Assembly: GCA_964531455.1 (NCBI GenBank)
Contig: CAZHFZ010000010.1
Span: 1-64,000 of the forward strand
Direction: 5' to 3'
DNA: 64,000 nt
From: Ga0077527 sp964531455
GTDB lineage: Bacteria > Pseudomonadota > Gammaproteobacteria > Burkholderiales > SG8-41
Made by a program: the position numbers and the translations under genes. Under the pieces are notes generated by a model. That model ran no database searches and had not been told where the DNA came from. It saw only the letters and a list, made by a program, of their open reading frames with translations. Below are positions 48,723 to 56,938 of this stretch, one piece after another (position 1 is the first letter of the stretch; every line of letters starts with the position of its first letter).

Positions 48723-49879
48723 GCGTGATCAATCAGATGTTGCTGGATCTGGAGCGGCGCCGTGCGTCAGGTGAGGAATGCGACCGGATTCCCGACCACG
48801 TGCGGGCATTGCCGGGGAGTTCTTCTGCGCCACGTGACTATGCGCTGCAATTGATCGTTGTCGCCGTACTGGTGGTGCTGGCGGTGGCGGGCGGCGCTTA
48901 CTGGTGGTGGCAATATGGAATCCCGGGCCTTGCCAAGCCGCCGCTGATCGCGCCCGTGAGTGAGCATGAAAATGCCGAGCGTATTGCACGACGCATGAGC
49001 CTGGATCTGGCGAAGACGCCGCCGTTGGCGGACGCGCCGCCTGTGACCGATGCCGCTGCGCCGACAGGGATCCCCACGCAATCGGTTATCGTCAGCGAGC
49101 CGCCGGCATGGGCGACGTCCCGCGTTGAGCAGCCCCCGGTAGTTGCCCGCAGCGAACCAGCAGCCGAACCGGCGCAGCCTGCGAATGAACCAGAGCGCCG
49201 AGCTGTTCCGAAACCTGCGGCAAAGCCTGCTGCAGCGGTCGAGGCACCCGTTGTGGCTAAAACGACCGCAGTTTCGCCAGTGCCCGCCGGAATCGATAAG
49301 CGGATGCGCGATCAGACTCCGCGGCAACGTGCTGAAGTGGAATACACGCGCGGCGCATCGGCCCTGCAACAGGGCCGGCTTGCCGAGGCACGCAGCGGAT
49401 TCGAGGCAGCGCTGCAAACCGATCCGGCGTATCACGCAGCAAGGCAGGCGTTGGCAGGTGTGTTGCTTGATGCAGGTCAACCAGCCGAGGCGATGCTGAT
49501 TCTGCAGGAAGGTTTGCAGCTCGCTCCAACACAATTCGGTTTTGCGATGATGGCCGCACGCCTGCATGTTGACCGCGGTGAAATCGATGCGGCCGTGCAG
49601 ACGCTGGCGCGGAGTGCCGACTATGCCGGCAACAGCGCGGATTACGCAGGGTTCTACGCCGGCTTGCTGCAACGCCAGAAAAAACACGCCGAGGCAGTCG
49701 GCATGTTTGATCGTGCACTGCGTTTGCGACCCAATTCCGGTGTCTGGTTGCTGGGCATGGGGATCTCGCTGGAAGCGCTGGGGCGTGGCGCTGAGGCGCA
49801 GGAGTCGTTTCGACGGGCCAGGGCCACCGGCAATCTGACGCCGGAGTTGCAGACTTTCGCCGATCAGCGCTTGCGCTGA
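48719..49879 (+). CDS. mshN: MshN, TPR protein of the MSHA system
   Basis: 386-residue protein starting MSVINQMLLDLERRRASG, the conserved MshN opening, followed by one membrane helix (LIVVAVLVVLAVAGGAYW), a Pro/Ala-rich periplasmic linker (about 85-195) and four or five TPR repeats (RAEVEYTRGASALQQGRLAEARSGF onwards). It probably scaffolds the secretin or peptidoglycan contacts. Last gene of the second pilus operon; convergent with comF. Confidence 0.88.
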   Translation: MSVINQMLLDLERRRASGEECDRIPDHVRALPGSSSAPRDYALQLIVVAVLVVLAVAGGAYWWWQYGIPGLAKPPLIAPVSEHENAERIARRMSLDLAKTPPLADAPPVTDAAAPTGIPTQSVIVSEPPAWATSRVEQPPVVARSEPAAEPAQPANEPERRAVPKPAAKPAAAVEAPVVAKTTAVSPVPAGIDKRMRDQTPRQRAEVEYTRGASALQQGRLAEARSGFEAALQTDPAYHAARQALAGVLLDAGQPAEAMLILQEGLQLAPTQFGFAMMAARLHVDRGEIDAAVQTLARSADYAGNSADYAGFYAGLLQRQKKHAEAVGMFDRALRLRPNSGVWLLGMGISLEALGRGAEAQESFRRARATGNLTPELQTFADQRLR

Positions 49880-49885
49880 ACGGGT

Positions 49886-50620
49886 TTACCTGGTCGCTGC
49901 GCCACTGGCGACCGTGCGTGCAACAACCCAGCCTGTGACGGATGCCGCGCCAGCGTGTTTAAGATTGCGCGACAGTTCATTGAGTGTCGCACCGGTAGTC
50001 AGTACGTCATCAATCACGACCACGTGCAGCCCGGTGACATTTCGCAGTACGACGAATGCGCCGCGGATGTTCTTGCGGCGTTCTTTCCACGGCAGGCGGG
50101 TTTGCGGGGCGGTGTCGCGTGTTTTTACGCACAGTGTTGCTTCGATCGGCGCCCGTATCGACCCAGCCACCTCACGGGCGAGTTCAAGCGCCTGATTGAA
50201 TCCACGCTCGCGCAACCGCTGTGCCGACAGCGGCATAGGCACGATCAGATCGGCTTGCTGCGGTTTCTGGCGAGCGAGCATGCTGGCCAGTGCGCGGATG
50301 GTAGCGAGCCGCCCGCCGTATTTGCAGGACTGGATCAGGCCATCAACCGGGAACCGATAGCGGGCAGCGGCGATAACGTGATCAAAGTGGCGTGGTTCGC
50401 TCAGGCAGCGGCCGCAAACGCCGGACATGGCCAGAGGATGGGCGCAGATCGTGCAGCAGGGGGAAGTGTGCCAAGGTAATTCCGACCAGCAGTCTTCACA
50501 AATGCCGCGAGCAGGTGCCCGATTGCCGCAAAGCAGGCAGTGCGTTGCGAGGATTTCAGGCGATGCGCGGCGCCATTTGTTAAGCAGGGCGTTTCCAAAA
50601 TTTGACAAATGACCGGGCAT
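49886..50620 (-). CDS. comF: ComF-family phosphoribosyltransferase-like protein
   Basis: 244-residue protein with an N-terminal double zinc finger (CLLCGNRAPARGICEDC and CCTICAHPLAMSGVCGRC) and a type I PRTase domain with PMPLSAQRLRERGFNQA and the PRPP loop VVVIDDVLTTGAT. ComF proteins act in DNA uptake and natural transformation or recombination. It is divergent from bioB, a common betaproteobacterial arrangement; being next to a pilus locus is probably incidental. Confidence 0.92.
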   Translation of the reverse strand: MPGHLSNFGNALLNKWRRASPEILATHCLLCGNRAPARGICEDCWSELPWHTSPCCTICAHPLAMSGVCGRCLSEPRHFDHVIAAARYRFPVDGLIQSCKYGGRLATIRALASMLARQKPQQADLIVPMPLSAQRLRERGFNQALELAREVAGSIRAPIEATLCVKTRDTAPQTRLPWKERRKNIRGAFVVLRNVTGLHVVVIDDVLTTGATLNELSRNLKHAGAASVTGWVVARTVASGAATR

Positions 50621-50699
50621 CTGCGACGATAATAATAATTAAGTATTTGATTTTATTGATTATTTACAAGTTTTAAGCACTCAGTGAAAGCGACCACCC
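50621..50699. promoter_or_regulatory. Divergent comF/bioB intergenic region
   Basis: 79 bp, very AT-rich. A plus-strand TTGACA (50602-50607, just inside comF) and GATAAT (50628-50633) are 20 bp apart, which is long for one promoter. TTTTATTGATTA (50651-50662) carries ATCAAT on the minus strand. No BirA-type TTGTAAACC dyad was found. Confidence 0.4.
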
Positions 50700-51710
50700 A
50701 TGGACACCTTGCCTGTCAACAATCCTGTTAACGAACGCGCGGCCTTCGCCGCCGACACTTCTGCACCGAGCGGCCGCTGGACCGTAACGGCCATCGAAGC
50801 CTTGTTTGCGTTGCCGTTCAACGATCTGCTGTTCCGGGCACAGCAGGTGCATCGAGAAAATTTCGATGCCAATGCGGTGCAGTTGTCGACCTTGCTGTCG
50901 ATCAAGACCGGCGGCTGTTCCGAGGACTGCGGTTATTGCCCGCAGGCGGCGCGTTACCAGACCGGTGTCGAAAACCAGGACATGTTGTCGGTGGACGAAG
51001 TTGTTGCCGCTGCACGTGCGGCACGCGACCACGGCGCCACGCGCTTTTGCATGGGTGCCGCATGGCGTGGTCCGAAGCAGCGTGACCTCGACAAGGTGGT
51101 GGCGATGGTCAAGGCCGTGCGTGGACTGGGTATGGAAACCTGTGCGACGCTGGGCATGCTCAAACCCGGCCAGGCTGACCAGTTGCGTGACGCGGGTCTC
51201 GATTATTACAACCACAACATCGATACTGCCGAAGACAATTACAACAACGTGATCACCACACGTGATTACGGCGACCGCATTGATACGCTGACCCAGGTGC
51301 GCGAGGCCGGCATGCACGTCTGCTGCGGCGGTATTGTCGGCATGGGCGAGACGCGCACCGCGCGAGCGAAGCTGATCGCGCAACTGGCGAACATGGATCC
51401 CTATCCGGAGTCGGTGCCGATCAACAATCTGGTACAGGTGCCGGGCACACCGTTGCACGGCGCGGACAAACTGGATCCGCTGGAGTTTGTGCGCACGATT
51501 GCCTGCGCGCGCATCACCATGCCCAAGGCCTTTGTGCGTTTGTCGGCGGGGCGCCAGGAACTCGGCGACGGTGTGCAGGCACTGTGTTTTCTGGCCGGTG
51601 CAAATTCGATTTTCTATGGTGAAAAACTGCTGACCACCGGCAACCCCGACGTTGAAAACGATCGGGCGCTGTTCTCACGCCTCGGCCTGAAACCGCTGAA
51701 CCCTGCCTGA
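50700..51710 (+). CDS. bioB: Biotin synthase
   Basis: Radical-SAM enzyme that inserts sulfur into dethiobiotin, the last step of biotin synthesis. The 336-residue product has the CSEDCGYCPQ cluster motif, the YYNHNIDTAEDNY strand, CCGGIVGMGE and the NNLVQVPGTPL and RLSAGR segments, with a conserved arginine in ARITMPKAFVRLSAGR that contacts the second cluster. First gene of the bioB-F-H-C-D operon. Confidence 0.97.
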   Translation: MDTLPVNNPVNERAAFAADTSAPSGRWTVTAIEALFALPFNDLLFRAQQVHRENFDANAVQLSTLLSIKTGGCSEDCGYCPQAARYQTGVENQDMLSVDEVVAAARAARDHGATRFCMGAAWRGPKQRDLDKVVAMVKAVRGLGMETCATLGMLKPGQADQLRDAGLDYYNHNIDTAEDNYNNVITTRDYGDRIDTLTQVREAGMHVCCGGIVGMGETRTARAKLIAQLANMDPYPESVPINNLVQVPGTPLHGADKLDPLEFVRTIACARITMPKAFVRLSAGRQELGDGVQALCFLAGANSIFYGEKLLTTGNPDVENDRALFSRLGLKPLNPA

Positions 51711-51734
51711 GCGCGATCGGGCGCAGCAACACCC

Positions 51735-52889
51735 GTGTCATTGCACACCGAGCTGGCTGCCGAACTGGCAGCGCGAGAAGCGCAAGGCCTGCGCCGATCG
51801 CGACGCCTGCTTGAGTCGCCGCAGCGGGCGCGAGTCACGGTGGACGGGCGCGGCTACGTGGCGTTCTGTTCCAACGATTATCTCGGTCTTGCCGCCGATC
51901 CGCGGCTGTCTGCTGCGGCTAATGAGGGTATCGCCCGTTATGGCGTCGGCGGTGGTGCGTCACATCTGATCCTTGGGCACAGTACCGCGCATCACGAACT
52001 TGAAGACGCATTGGCCACATTCGTGCGCCAGCCTCGCGCCCTGTTTTTTTCCACTGGCTATATGGCCAACATGGGGGTGGTGAGTGCGTTGGTCGGGCGC
52101 GGTGACGCGGTGTTTGCCGACCGGCTGAACCATGCTTCACTGAACGACGCGGTGCTGGTGTCCCGCGCGTCATTCAAGCGTTATGCACATAACGATCTGG
52201 ATGCGCTTGCGCGTTTGCTGGCGACAACCCCGGCGCGCCGTCGACTGGTTGTCACTGACGCCGTGTTCAGCATGGACGGCGATATCGCGCCCATGGCCGA
52301 ACTGCTCGAATTGTGTGATCGTCACGATGCGTATCTTTTCATCGACGACGCCCACGGCTTTGGTGTCCTCGGCGAAGCGGGCCGCGGCGCTCTTGCGCAT
52401 TTCAACATTAAATCGGATCGCATCATCTACATGGCGACCCTTGGCAAGGCGGCGGGGGTGGCAGGCGCGTTCGTGGCCGGCAATGAAACATTGATCGAGA
52501 CATTGATCCAGAATGCCCGGACCTACATCTACACCACGGCTACCCCGCCCCTGCTTGCACACACGCTGTTGACGAGCCTGCAAATCATCGAGCAGGAGGA
52601 GTGGCGGCGTGAGCGGTTGCGTGAGCTGATCAGGCAGTTGCGCCAGGGGCTTGGAGGTTCTTCATGGCGGTTGCTGCCTTCCGCGACGCCGATACAGCCG
52701 CTGCTGGTTGGTGGCAATGATGAGGCGCTGGCCTTGTCAGTGCGACTGGCTGAAGCGGGATTGCTGGTGCCTGCGATCCGGCCGCCGACGGTGCCGCAGG
52801 GCACGGCACGATTGCGCATTTCCCTTTCGGCAGATCATCAGGCTGAGGATGTGCTGCGCCTGATTGCTGCATTGGTGCAGCGGAAATGA
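51735..52889 (+). CDS. bioF: 8-amino-7-oxononanoate synthase
   Basis: PLP enzyme that condenses pimeloyl-ACP or -CoA with alanine. The 384-residue product has FCSNDYLGLAADPR, GGGASHLILGHSTAHHELE, DDAHGFGVLG and the PLP lysine in ATLGKAAGVAGAFVAG. GTG start 24 bp after bioB; overlaps bioH by ATGA. Confidence 0.96.
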   Translation: MSLHTELAAELAAREAQGLRRSRRLLESPQRARVTVDGRGYVAFCSNDYLGLAADPRLSAAANEGIARYGVGGGASHLILGHSTAHHELEDALATFVRQPRALFFSTGYMANMGVVSALVGRGDAVFADRLNHASLNDAVLVSRASFKRYAHNDLDALARLLATTPARRRLVVTDAVFSMDGDIAPMAELLELCDRHDAYLFIDDAHGFGVLGEAGRGALAHFNIKSDRIIYMATLGKAAGVAGAFVAGNETLIETLIQNARTYIYTTATPPLLAHTLLTSLQIIEQEEWRRERLRELIRQLRQGLGGSSWRLLPSATPIQPLLVGGNDEALALSVRLAEAGLLVPAIRPPTVPQGTARLRISLSADHQAEDVLRLIAALVQRK

Positions 52890-53608
52890 GCGCATTGCCA
52901 CTGGTGTTGCTGCATGGCTGGGGGGCGCACGCCGGTATCTGGGGCGAAGTAATTGCGCAGATGAATCTCGGTCAAACGGTGATTGCTCCCGATGTTCCCG
53001 GTGAAACCGGGCTGGAGCCGGAAGAGGTGGTAGCCCGGATTGCTGCGGCAGCCCCCGAGCGCTGCGTTGTTGCCGGCTGGTCGCTGGGCGGGCAATTGGC
53101 GCTGGCGTGGGCGCGTCATCAGCCGCAGCAGGTTGCAAAGTTGATATTGATTTCCTCGACCCCGCGTTTTGTTGCTGCGCCGGATTGGCAGCATGGCATG
53201 GATGCCGCTGCGTTCACCGGTTTTGCCGCCGAGGTTGCCGCGGATCCGGCAGCAGCCCTGCGCCGTTTCATCCTGCTTGAAACCCAAGGCGACGTGCAGG
53301 CGCGTGCAGTGGCGCGCAAGATCGAAATGGCGCTTGCCGGTCGCCCGAGTGCCGAACGGTCAGTACTGGTGCGTACGCTGAATTGGCTGCGCGATACCGA
53401 TCTGCGCCAGGCATTGTCAGATATCCGTCAGCCGGCGCTGGTGCTGCATGGTGATCGTGATCGCATTACCCCTCAGGGTGCAGGCGAATATCTGGCCCGG
53501 CACTTACCGGATGCGCGCCTTGAGATGGTCCGTGGTGCGGGACATGCACTTTTTGTTTCCGAACCGGAAGCCATCAGCCGGCGGTTCACGGAGTTCTGCA
53601 ATGAATGA
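52886..53608 (+). CDS. bioH: Pimeloyl-ACP methyl ester esterase
   Basis: 240-residue alpha/beta hydrolase that removes the methyl group from pimeloyl-ACP methyl ester, ending fatty-acid-type elongation. The catalytic serine is in AGWSLGG, the acid in LHGDRDRITP and the histidine in GAGHALF; the oxyanion segment is LLHGWGAHAGIW. Placement between bioF and bioC in the biotin operon makes BioH more likely than a generic hydrolase. Confidence 0.93.
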   Translation: MSALPLVLLHGWGAHAGIWGEVIAQMNLGQTVIAPDVPGETGLEPEEVVARIAAAAPERCVVAGWSLGGQLALAWARHQPQQVAKLILISSTPRFVAAPDWQHGMDAAAFTGFAAEVAADPAAALRRFILLETQGDVQARAVARKIEMALAGRPSAERSVLVRTLNWLRDTDLRQALSDIRQPALVLHGDRDRITPQGAGEYLARHLPDARLEMVRGAGHALFVSEPEAISRRFTEFCNE

Positions 53609-54476
53609 AAATGTGGTGTTCGATAAACGCGCAGTTCGCCGCTCGTTTGATCGGGCCTCAAGCACTTACGATGCGGCGGCGGTGTTGCAGCACGAGGTGT
53701 GCCGGCGCAGTCTGGAGCGTCTTGATTTCATACGTCATGCGCCGGCACGCATCCTTGACGCCGGTTGCGGCACCGGTAACGCCTGGAAAGGATTGGGTGC
53801 ACGTTATCCGGCTGCACGCATCATCGGGCTGGATCTGGCGCCCGGCATGCTGCGACAGGCCGGGACGACGGTGTCATGGCGTCAGCGTTTGATGCGGCGC
53901 GCGCCGCTGTTGGTATGTGGCGACCTCGAACGGCTGCCGCTGGCGACGGGCAGCATTGATCTGGCCTGGAGCAATCTGGCGCTGCAGTGGGTCAATGCGC
54001 TGCCGCAGTCGTTTGCCGAAATGCGCCGCGTGCTGGCGCCGGGCGGTTTGTTCATGTTTACGACCTTCGGCCCCGATACGCTGAAGGAATTGCGCGCAGC
54101 GCAGACGGATACCGATGGACATCGCCATGTCAGCCGCTTCATTGACATGCACGATATCGGCGACATGCTGGTCGGGTGCGGTTTTGCCGATCCGGTGATC
54201 GATATGGAAACCTTTACCCTGACCTACGACGATGCGCGTGCAGTGATGCGTGATCTCAAGTCGATCGGTGCACACAATGCCGCCACTGATCGTCCATCCA
54301 CGCTTTCCGGCAAACAATGGCTGGCGGCGGTTGAGCGCAAATACGAGGTTTTTCGCCGTGACGGCAAACTGCCGGCAACCTTTGAGGTCATTTACGGCCA
54401 CGCGTGGCTTCCTGCTCCGCGGCTGGGGCCTGGGGGCAAGCCGGTGATCGAGATCAAAGCGGTCGGCGGGAGCTGA
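53601..54476 (+). CDS. bioC: Malonyl-ACP O-methyltransferase
   Basis: 291-residue SAM methyltransferase that caps malonyl-ACP to start pimelate synthesis. The N terminus VVFDKRAVRRSFDRASSTYD is the BioC signature, followed by ILDAGCGTGNAWKG (motif I), GLDLAPGMLRQ, LAWSNLALQWV and LAPGGLFMFTTFGPDTLKELR. The start ATG overlaps the end of bioH by 8 bp. Together with bioH it gives a complete BioC-BioH route. Confidence 0.95.
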   Translation: MNENVVFDKRAVRRSFDRASSTYDAAAVLQHEVCRRSLERLDFIRHAPARILDAGCGTGNAWKGLGARYPAARIIGLDLAPGMLRQAGTTVSWRQRLMRRAPLLVCGDLERLPLATGSIDLAWSNLALQWVNALPQSFAEMRRVLAPGGLFMFTTFGPDTLKELRAAQTDTDGHRHVSRFIDMHDIGDMLVGCGFADPVIDMETFTLTYDDARAVMRDLKSIGAHNAATDRPSTLSGKQWLAAVERKYEVFRRDGKLPATFEVIYGHAWLPAPRLGPGGKPVIEIKAVGGS

Positions 54477-54477
54477 G

Positions 54478-55167
54478 ATGCGGACGCGCGGCATATTCAT
54501 CGCAGGAACGGATACCGGTGTCGGTAAAACACTGATTGCCTGCGCTGTGCTGCGCGGTCTGGCAGGGACGGGTTTGCGCGTGGTCGGGATGAAACCGGTT
54601 GCCGCTGGCGCGACACGCCGTCGTGGTGTCTGGATCAATGATGATGCGGAGCAACTGCGGGCTGCATCCAGTGTGGAGGCGCCGCAGAGTTCGATCAATC
54701 CCTATTGTTTTGCGCCGCCTGTGGCGCCTCATCTGGCTGCACGCGAGGCGCGGACTGTAATCCGCATGTCTGTGCTTGTCCGCCATTACGCACGGCTTGC
54801 GGCGCTTGCTGATGTGGTCGTGGTTGAGGGTGTGGGCGGGCTGCTGGTCCCGTTGGGGCCGCGATTGAGCGCTGCGGCCATCCCTGAGCGGCTGAATCTG
54901 CCGGTGGTGCTGGTTGTCGGCATGCGCCTCGGTTGTCTTAACCACGCACTGTTGACGGTGGAGGCGATGCAGGTTCGCGGGATGCGTCTGGCGGGCTGGA
55001 TTGCAAACGTCATCGATCCGGCCATGGCGCGCCGGGAAGAGAATCTCCAGACTTTGAAACGGCGTATTGCAGCTCCTTTGCTGGGGGTCGTAAACCATTC
55101 AACCAAACCGGACGTCGTCCGTGCCGCGCGATCTCTAGACATCAGTCGCATTAATGTGGTTATTTAA
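54478..55167 (+). CDS. bioD: Dethiobiotin synthetase
   Basis: 229-residue ATP-dependent carboxylase closing the ureido ring. It has GIFIAGTDTGVGKTLIAC (P-loop), VVGMKPVAAGA, and VVVEGVGGLLVPLG. An aspartate-rich middle segment WINDDAEQL matches the family. Starts 1 bp after bioC. bioA (DAPA aminotransferase) is not in the window, so that step is encoded elsewhere. Confidence 0.95.
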   Translation: MRTRGIFIAGTDTGVGKTLIACAVLRGLAGTGLRVVGMKPVAAGATRRRGVWINDDAEQLRAASSVEAPQSSINPYCFAPPVAPHLAAREARTVIRMSVLVRHYARLAALADVVVVEGVGGLLVPLGPRLSAAAIPERLNLPVVLVVGMRLGCLNHALLTVEAMQVRGMRLAGWIANVIDPAMARREENLQTLKRRIAAPLLGVVNHSTKPDVVRAARSLDISRINVVI

Positions 55168-55202
55168 GAGGGAAAACCGACTGCTTTTAAAGGGCTTTTT
55201 GG

Positions 55203-55232
55203 TTGCGATGGACCCTCCCATTGTGCTAAAGT
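55203..55232 (+). promoter_or_regulatory. Candidate promoter of the cytochrome oxidase operon
   Basis: TTGCGA (55203-55208), an 18-bp spacer and TAAAGT (55227-55232) preceded by TG at 55224-55225, giving an extended -10. It lies 30 bp before the DUF2244 gene that leads into coxB. Confidence 0.4.
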
Positions 55233-55262
55233 CCGCGCGGTTGAAAAGGATAGTCGGCGCCG

Positions 55263-55745
55263 GTGACGACAGAGCCCCATTACGATGCGGATTTGGCGGG
55301 ATGCGGCGCCGAATTTACATATTTCAAGCGTCATTGCAGTTCTCTGGACTGGCGTTTGCTGTGTCTTGTGTTCGGTTCGCTGTCCCTGTTTTTGGTGTTG
55401 GTAGCGTCTGCATTTGCCGCCGCGGGAGCATGGATGATCATCCCGTTTGCCGGCGTCGAGATTGCTGGTCTGGGTGTCGCAGCATGGTGGACGCTGAAAC
55501 GTTCGGGCGATTTCGAGCGGCTGGCGTTTGTTGGTGACCGCATTCTTGTCGAAATCAGGGAACAGGGTTTTTCGAGTCAGTTTGAGTTCAACCGCTGCTG
55601 GGTGCGGCTGGTGAACGGGAATGCCGGCGGGTTTGCCTTGCGTTCCCACGGCCGTGAAGTCGCCATCGGGCGGTTTTGCGGCGAGGAAAGCCGGCAGGAG
55701 CTGGCGCGCGAGTTGCGCAGCCGTCTTGGCGGTCAACGGATTTAG
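55263..55745 (+). CDS. DUF2244 family membrane protein
   Basis: 160-residue inner-membrane protein with two adjacent hydrophobic helices (about 32-75) after a polar N terminus, then a soluble beta-rich domain (SGDFERLAFVGDRILVEI, and VAIGRFCGEESRQELARELRSRL). This matches DUF2244, a family regularly encoded directly before coxB. It may assist oxidase assembly, but no function is established. GTG start. Confidence 0.82.
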   Translation: MTTEPHYDADLAGCGAEFTYFKRHCSSLDWRLLCLVFGSLSLFLVLVASAFAAAGAWMIIPFAGVEIAGLGVAAWWTLKRSGDFERLAFVGDRILVEIREQGFSSQFEFNRCWVRLVNGNAGGFALRSHGREVAIGRFCGEESRQELARELRSRLGGQRI

Positions 55746-55777
55746 CGGATCAATCGGGTTACAGGAGTGGGGGAAGA

Positions 55778-56917
55778 ATGAGCATCAAGGGGATCAAGAG
55801 TTGGGTTTTAGCGGGCGCGCTGTATTTCTGGTCATTTGCGGCGTGGGCTGAATACAAGCTCAACCTGCAGACACCGCAGACGCTGCTCGGCGAAAAAATC
55901 TACAACCTGCACACGATCATCACGATCATCTGCTTCATCATTTTCGTCGGCGTTTTCGGCTTCATGTTCTATTCGGTGTTCAAGCACCGCAAGTCGGTTG
56001 GACACAAGGCGGCCCAGTTCCATGAAAACACCGCGGTCGAGGTGGCGTGGACCCTGATCCCTTTCGTGATCCTGATCGCGCTGGCGGTTCCGGCAACAGG
56101 CACGTTGATTGCGATGCGTGACACCTCCGAGCCCGATATCACCATCAAGGCCACCGGTTACCAGTGGAAATGGGGCTACGACTATCTGAAAGGCGAAGGC
56201 GAGGGCATCAGCTTCTACAGCACTTTGTCGACCCCGCGCGCCCAGATTGACGGTACGGATACCGCCGGCCGCAATGCGAATCCCCATTACCTCCTCGAAA
56301 CCGATAATCATGTCGTGGTTCCCGTAGGCAAGAAAATCCGCATTCTTACGACCGCCGCTGACGTGATCCATGCTTGGTACGTGCCCGCGCTGGCGGTCAA
56401 GCAGGATGCAATTCCCGGATTCATACGCGACACCTGGTTCAAGGCGGAAAAAGCAGGCATCTACCGCGGCCAATGCGCCGAACTGTGCGGCAAGGATCAT
56501 GGCTTCATGCCGATCGTGGTTGAAGTGATGGAGCCCGCCCAGTACACCGCATGGGTTGGCGCGCAGCAGAAAAAAGTGGCGGCTGCCAAGGTTGATCCCA
56601 ACAAGACCTGGACCATGGAAGATCTGAAGGCGCACGGCGACAAAATCTACGCGCAGAATTGCGTGGCTTGCCACCAGGCCACCGGCATGGGCGTGCCCGG
56701 CGCCTTCCCGGCATTGTCTGGCTCCAAGGTTGCTGTCGGGCCCAAACCAGACCAGATCAAGCTGATGCTGAATGGCAAGCAGGGAACGGCCATGGCCTCA
56801 TTCAAGCACTTGTCGGATGTTGATCTGGCAGGGGTTATCACCTATACCCGCAACAGCTGGTCGAACAAGACCGGCGACGCGGTGACCCCGGCCGAAATCA
56901 AGGCTGCACGGAACTAA
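55778..56917 (+). CDS. coxB: Cytochrome c oxidase subunit II with fused cytochrome c
   Basis: 379-residue subunit II. A signal peptide, two membrane helices (about 46-70 and 88-112), the aromatic electron-entry segment GYQWKWGY and the CuA site H198, C233, C237, H241, M244 (GQCAELCGKDHGFM) are all present. The C-terminal 95 residues are a class I cytochrome c with CVACH (295-299) and a likely axial methionine in GTAMASFKH, so the enzyme is a caa3-type oxidase. ATG 55778 follows AGGAGTGGGGGAAG. Confidence 0.95.
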   Translation: MSIKGIKSWVLAGALYFWSFAAWAEYKLNLQTPQTLLGEKIYNLHTIITIICFIIFVGVFGFMFYSVFKHRKSVGHKAAQFHENTAVEVAWTLIPFVILIALAVPATGTLIAMRDTSEPDITIKATGYQWKWGYDYLKGEGEGISFYSTLSTPRAQIDGTDTAGRNANPHYLLETDNHVVVPVGKKIRILTTAADVIHAWYVPALAVKQDAIPGFIRDTWFKAEKAGIYRGQCAELCGKDHGFMPIVVEVMEPAQYTAWVGAQQKKVAAAKVDPNKTWTMEDLKAHGDKIYAQNCVACHQATGMGVPGAFPALSGSKVAVGPKPDQIKLMLNGKQGTAMASFKHLSDVDLAGVITYTRNSWSNKTGDAVTPAEIKAARN

Positions 56918-56938
56918 TTCAGGCTCCAGGAGAACTCA

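Noticed and set aside
50621..50699. BirA biotin operator before bioB
   Set aside because: No TTGTAAACC / GGTTTACAA dyad is present; only an AT-rich stretch with a TTTACAAG fragment.
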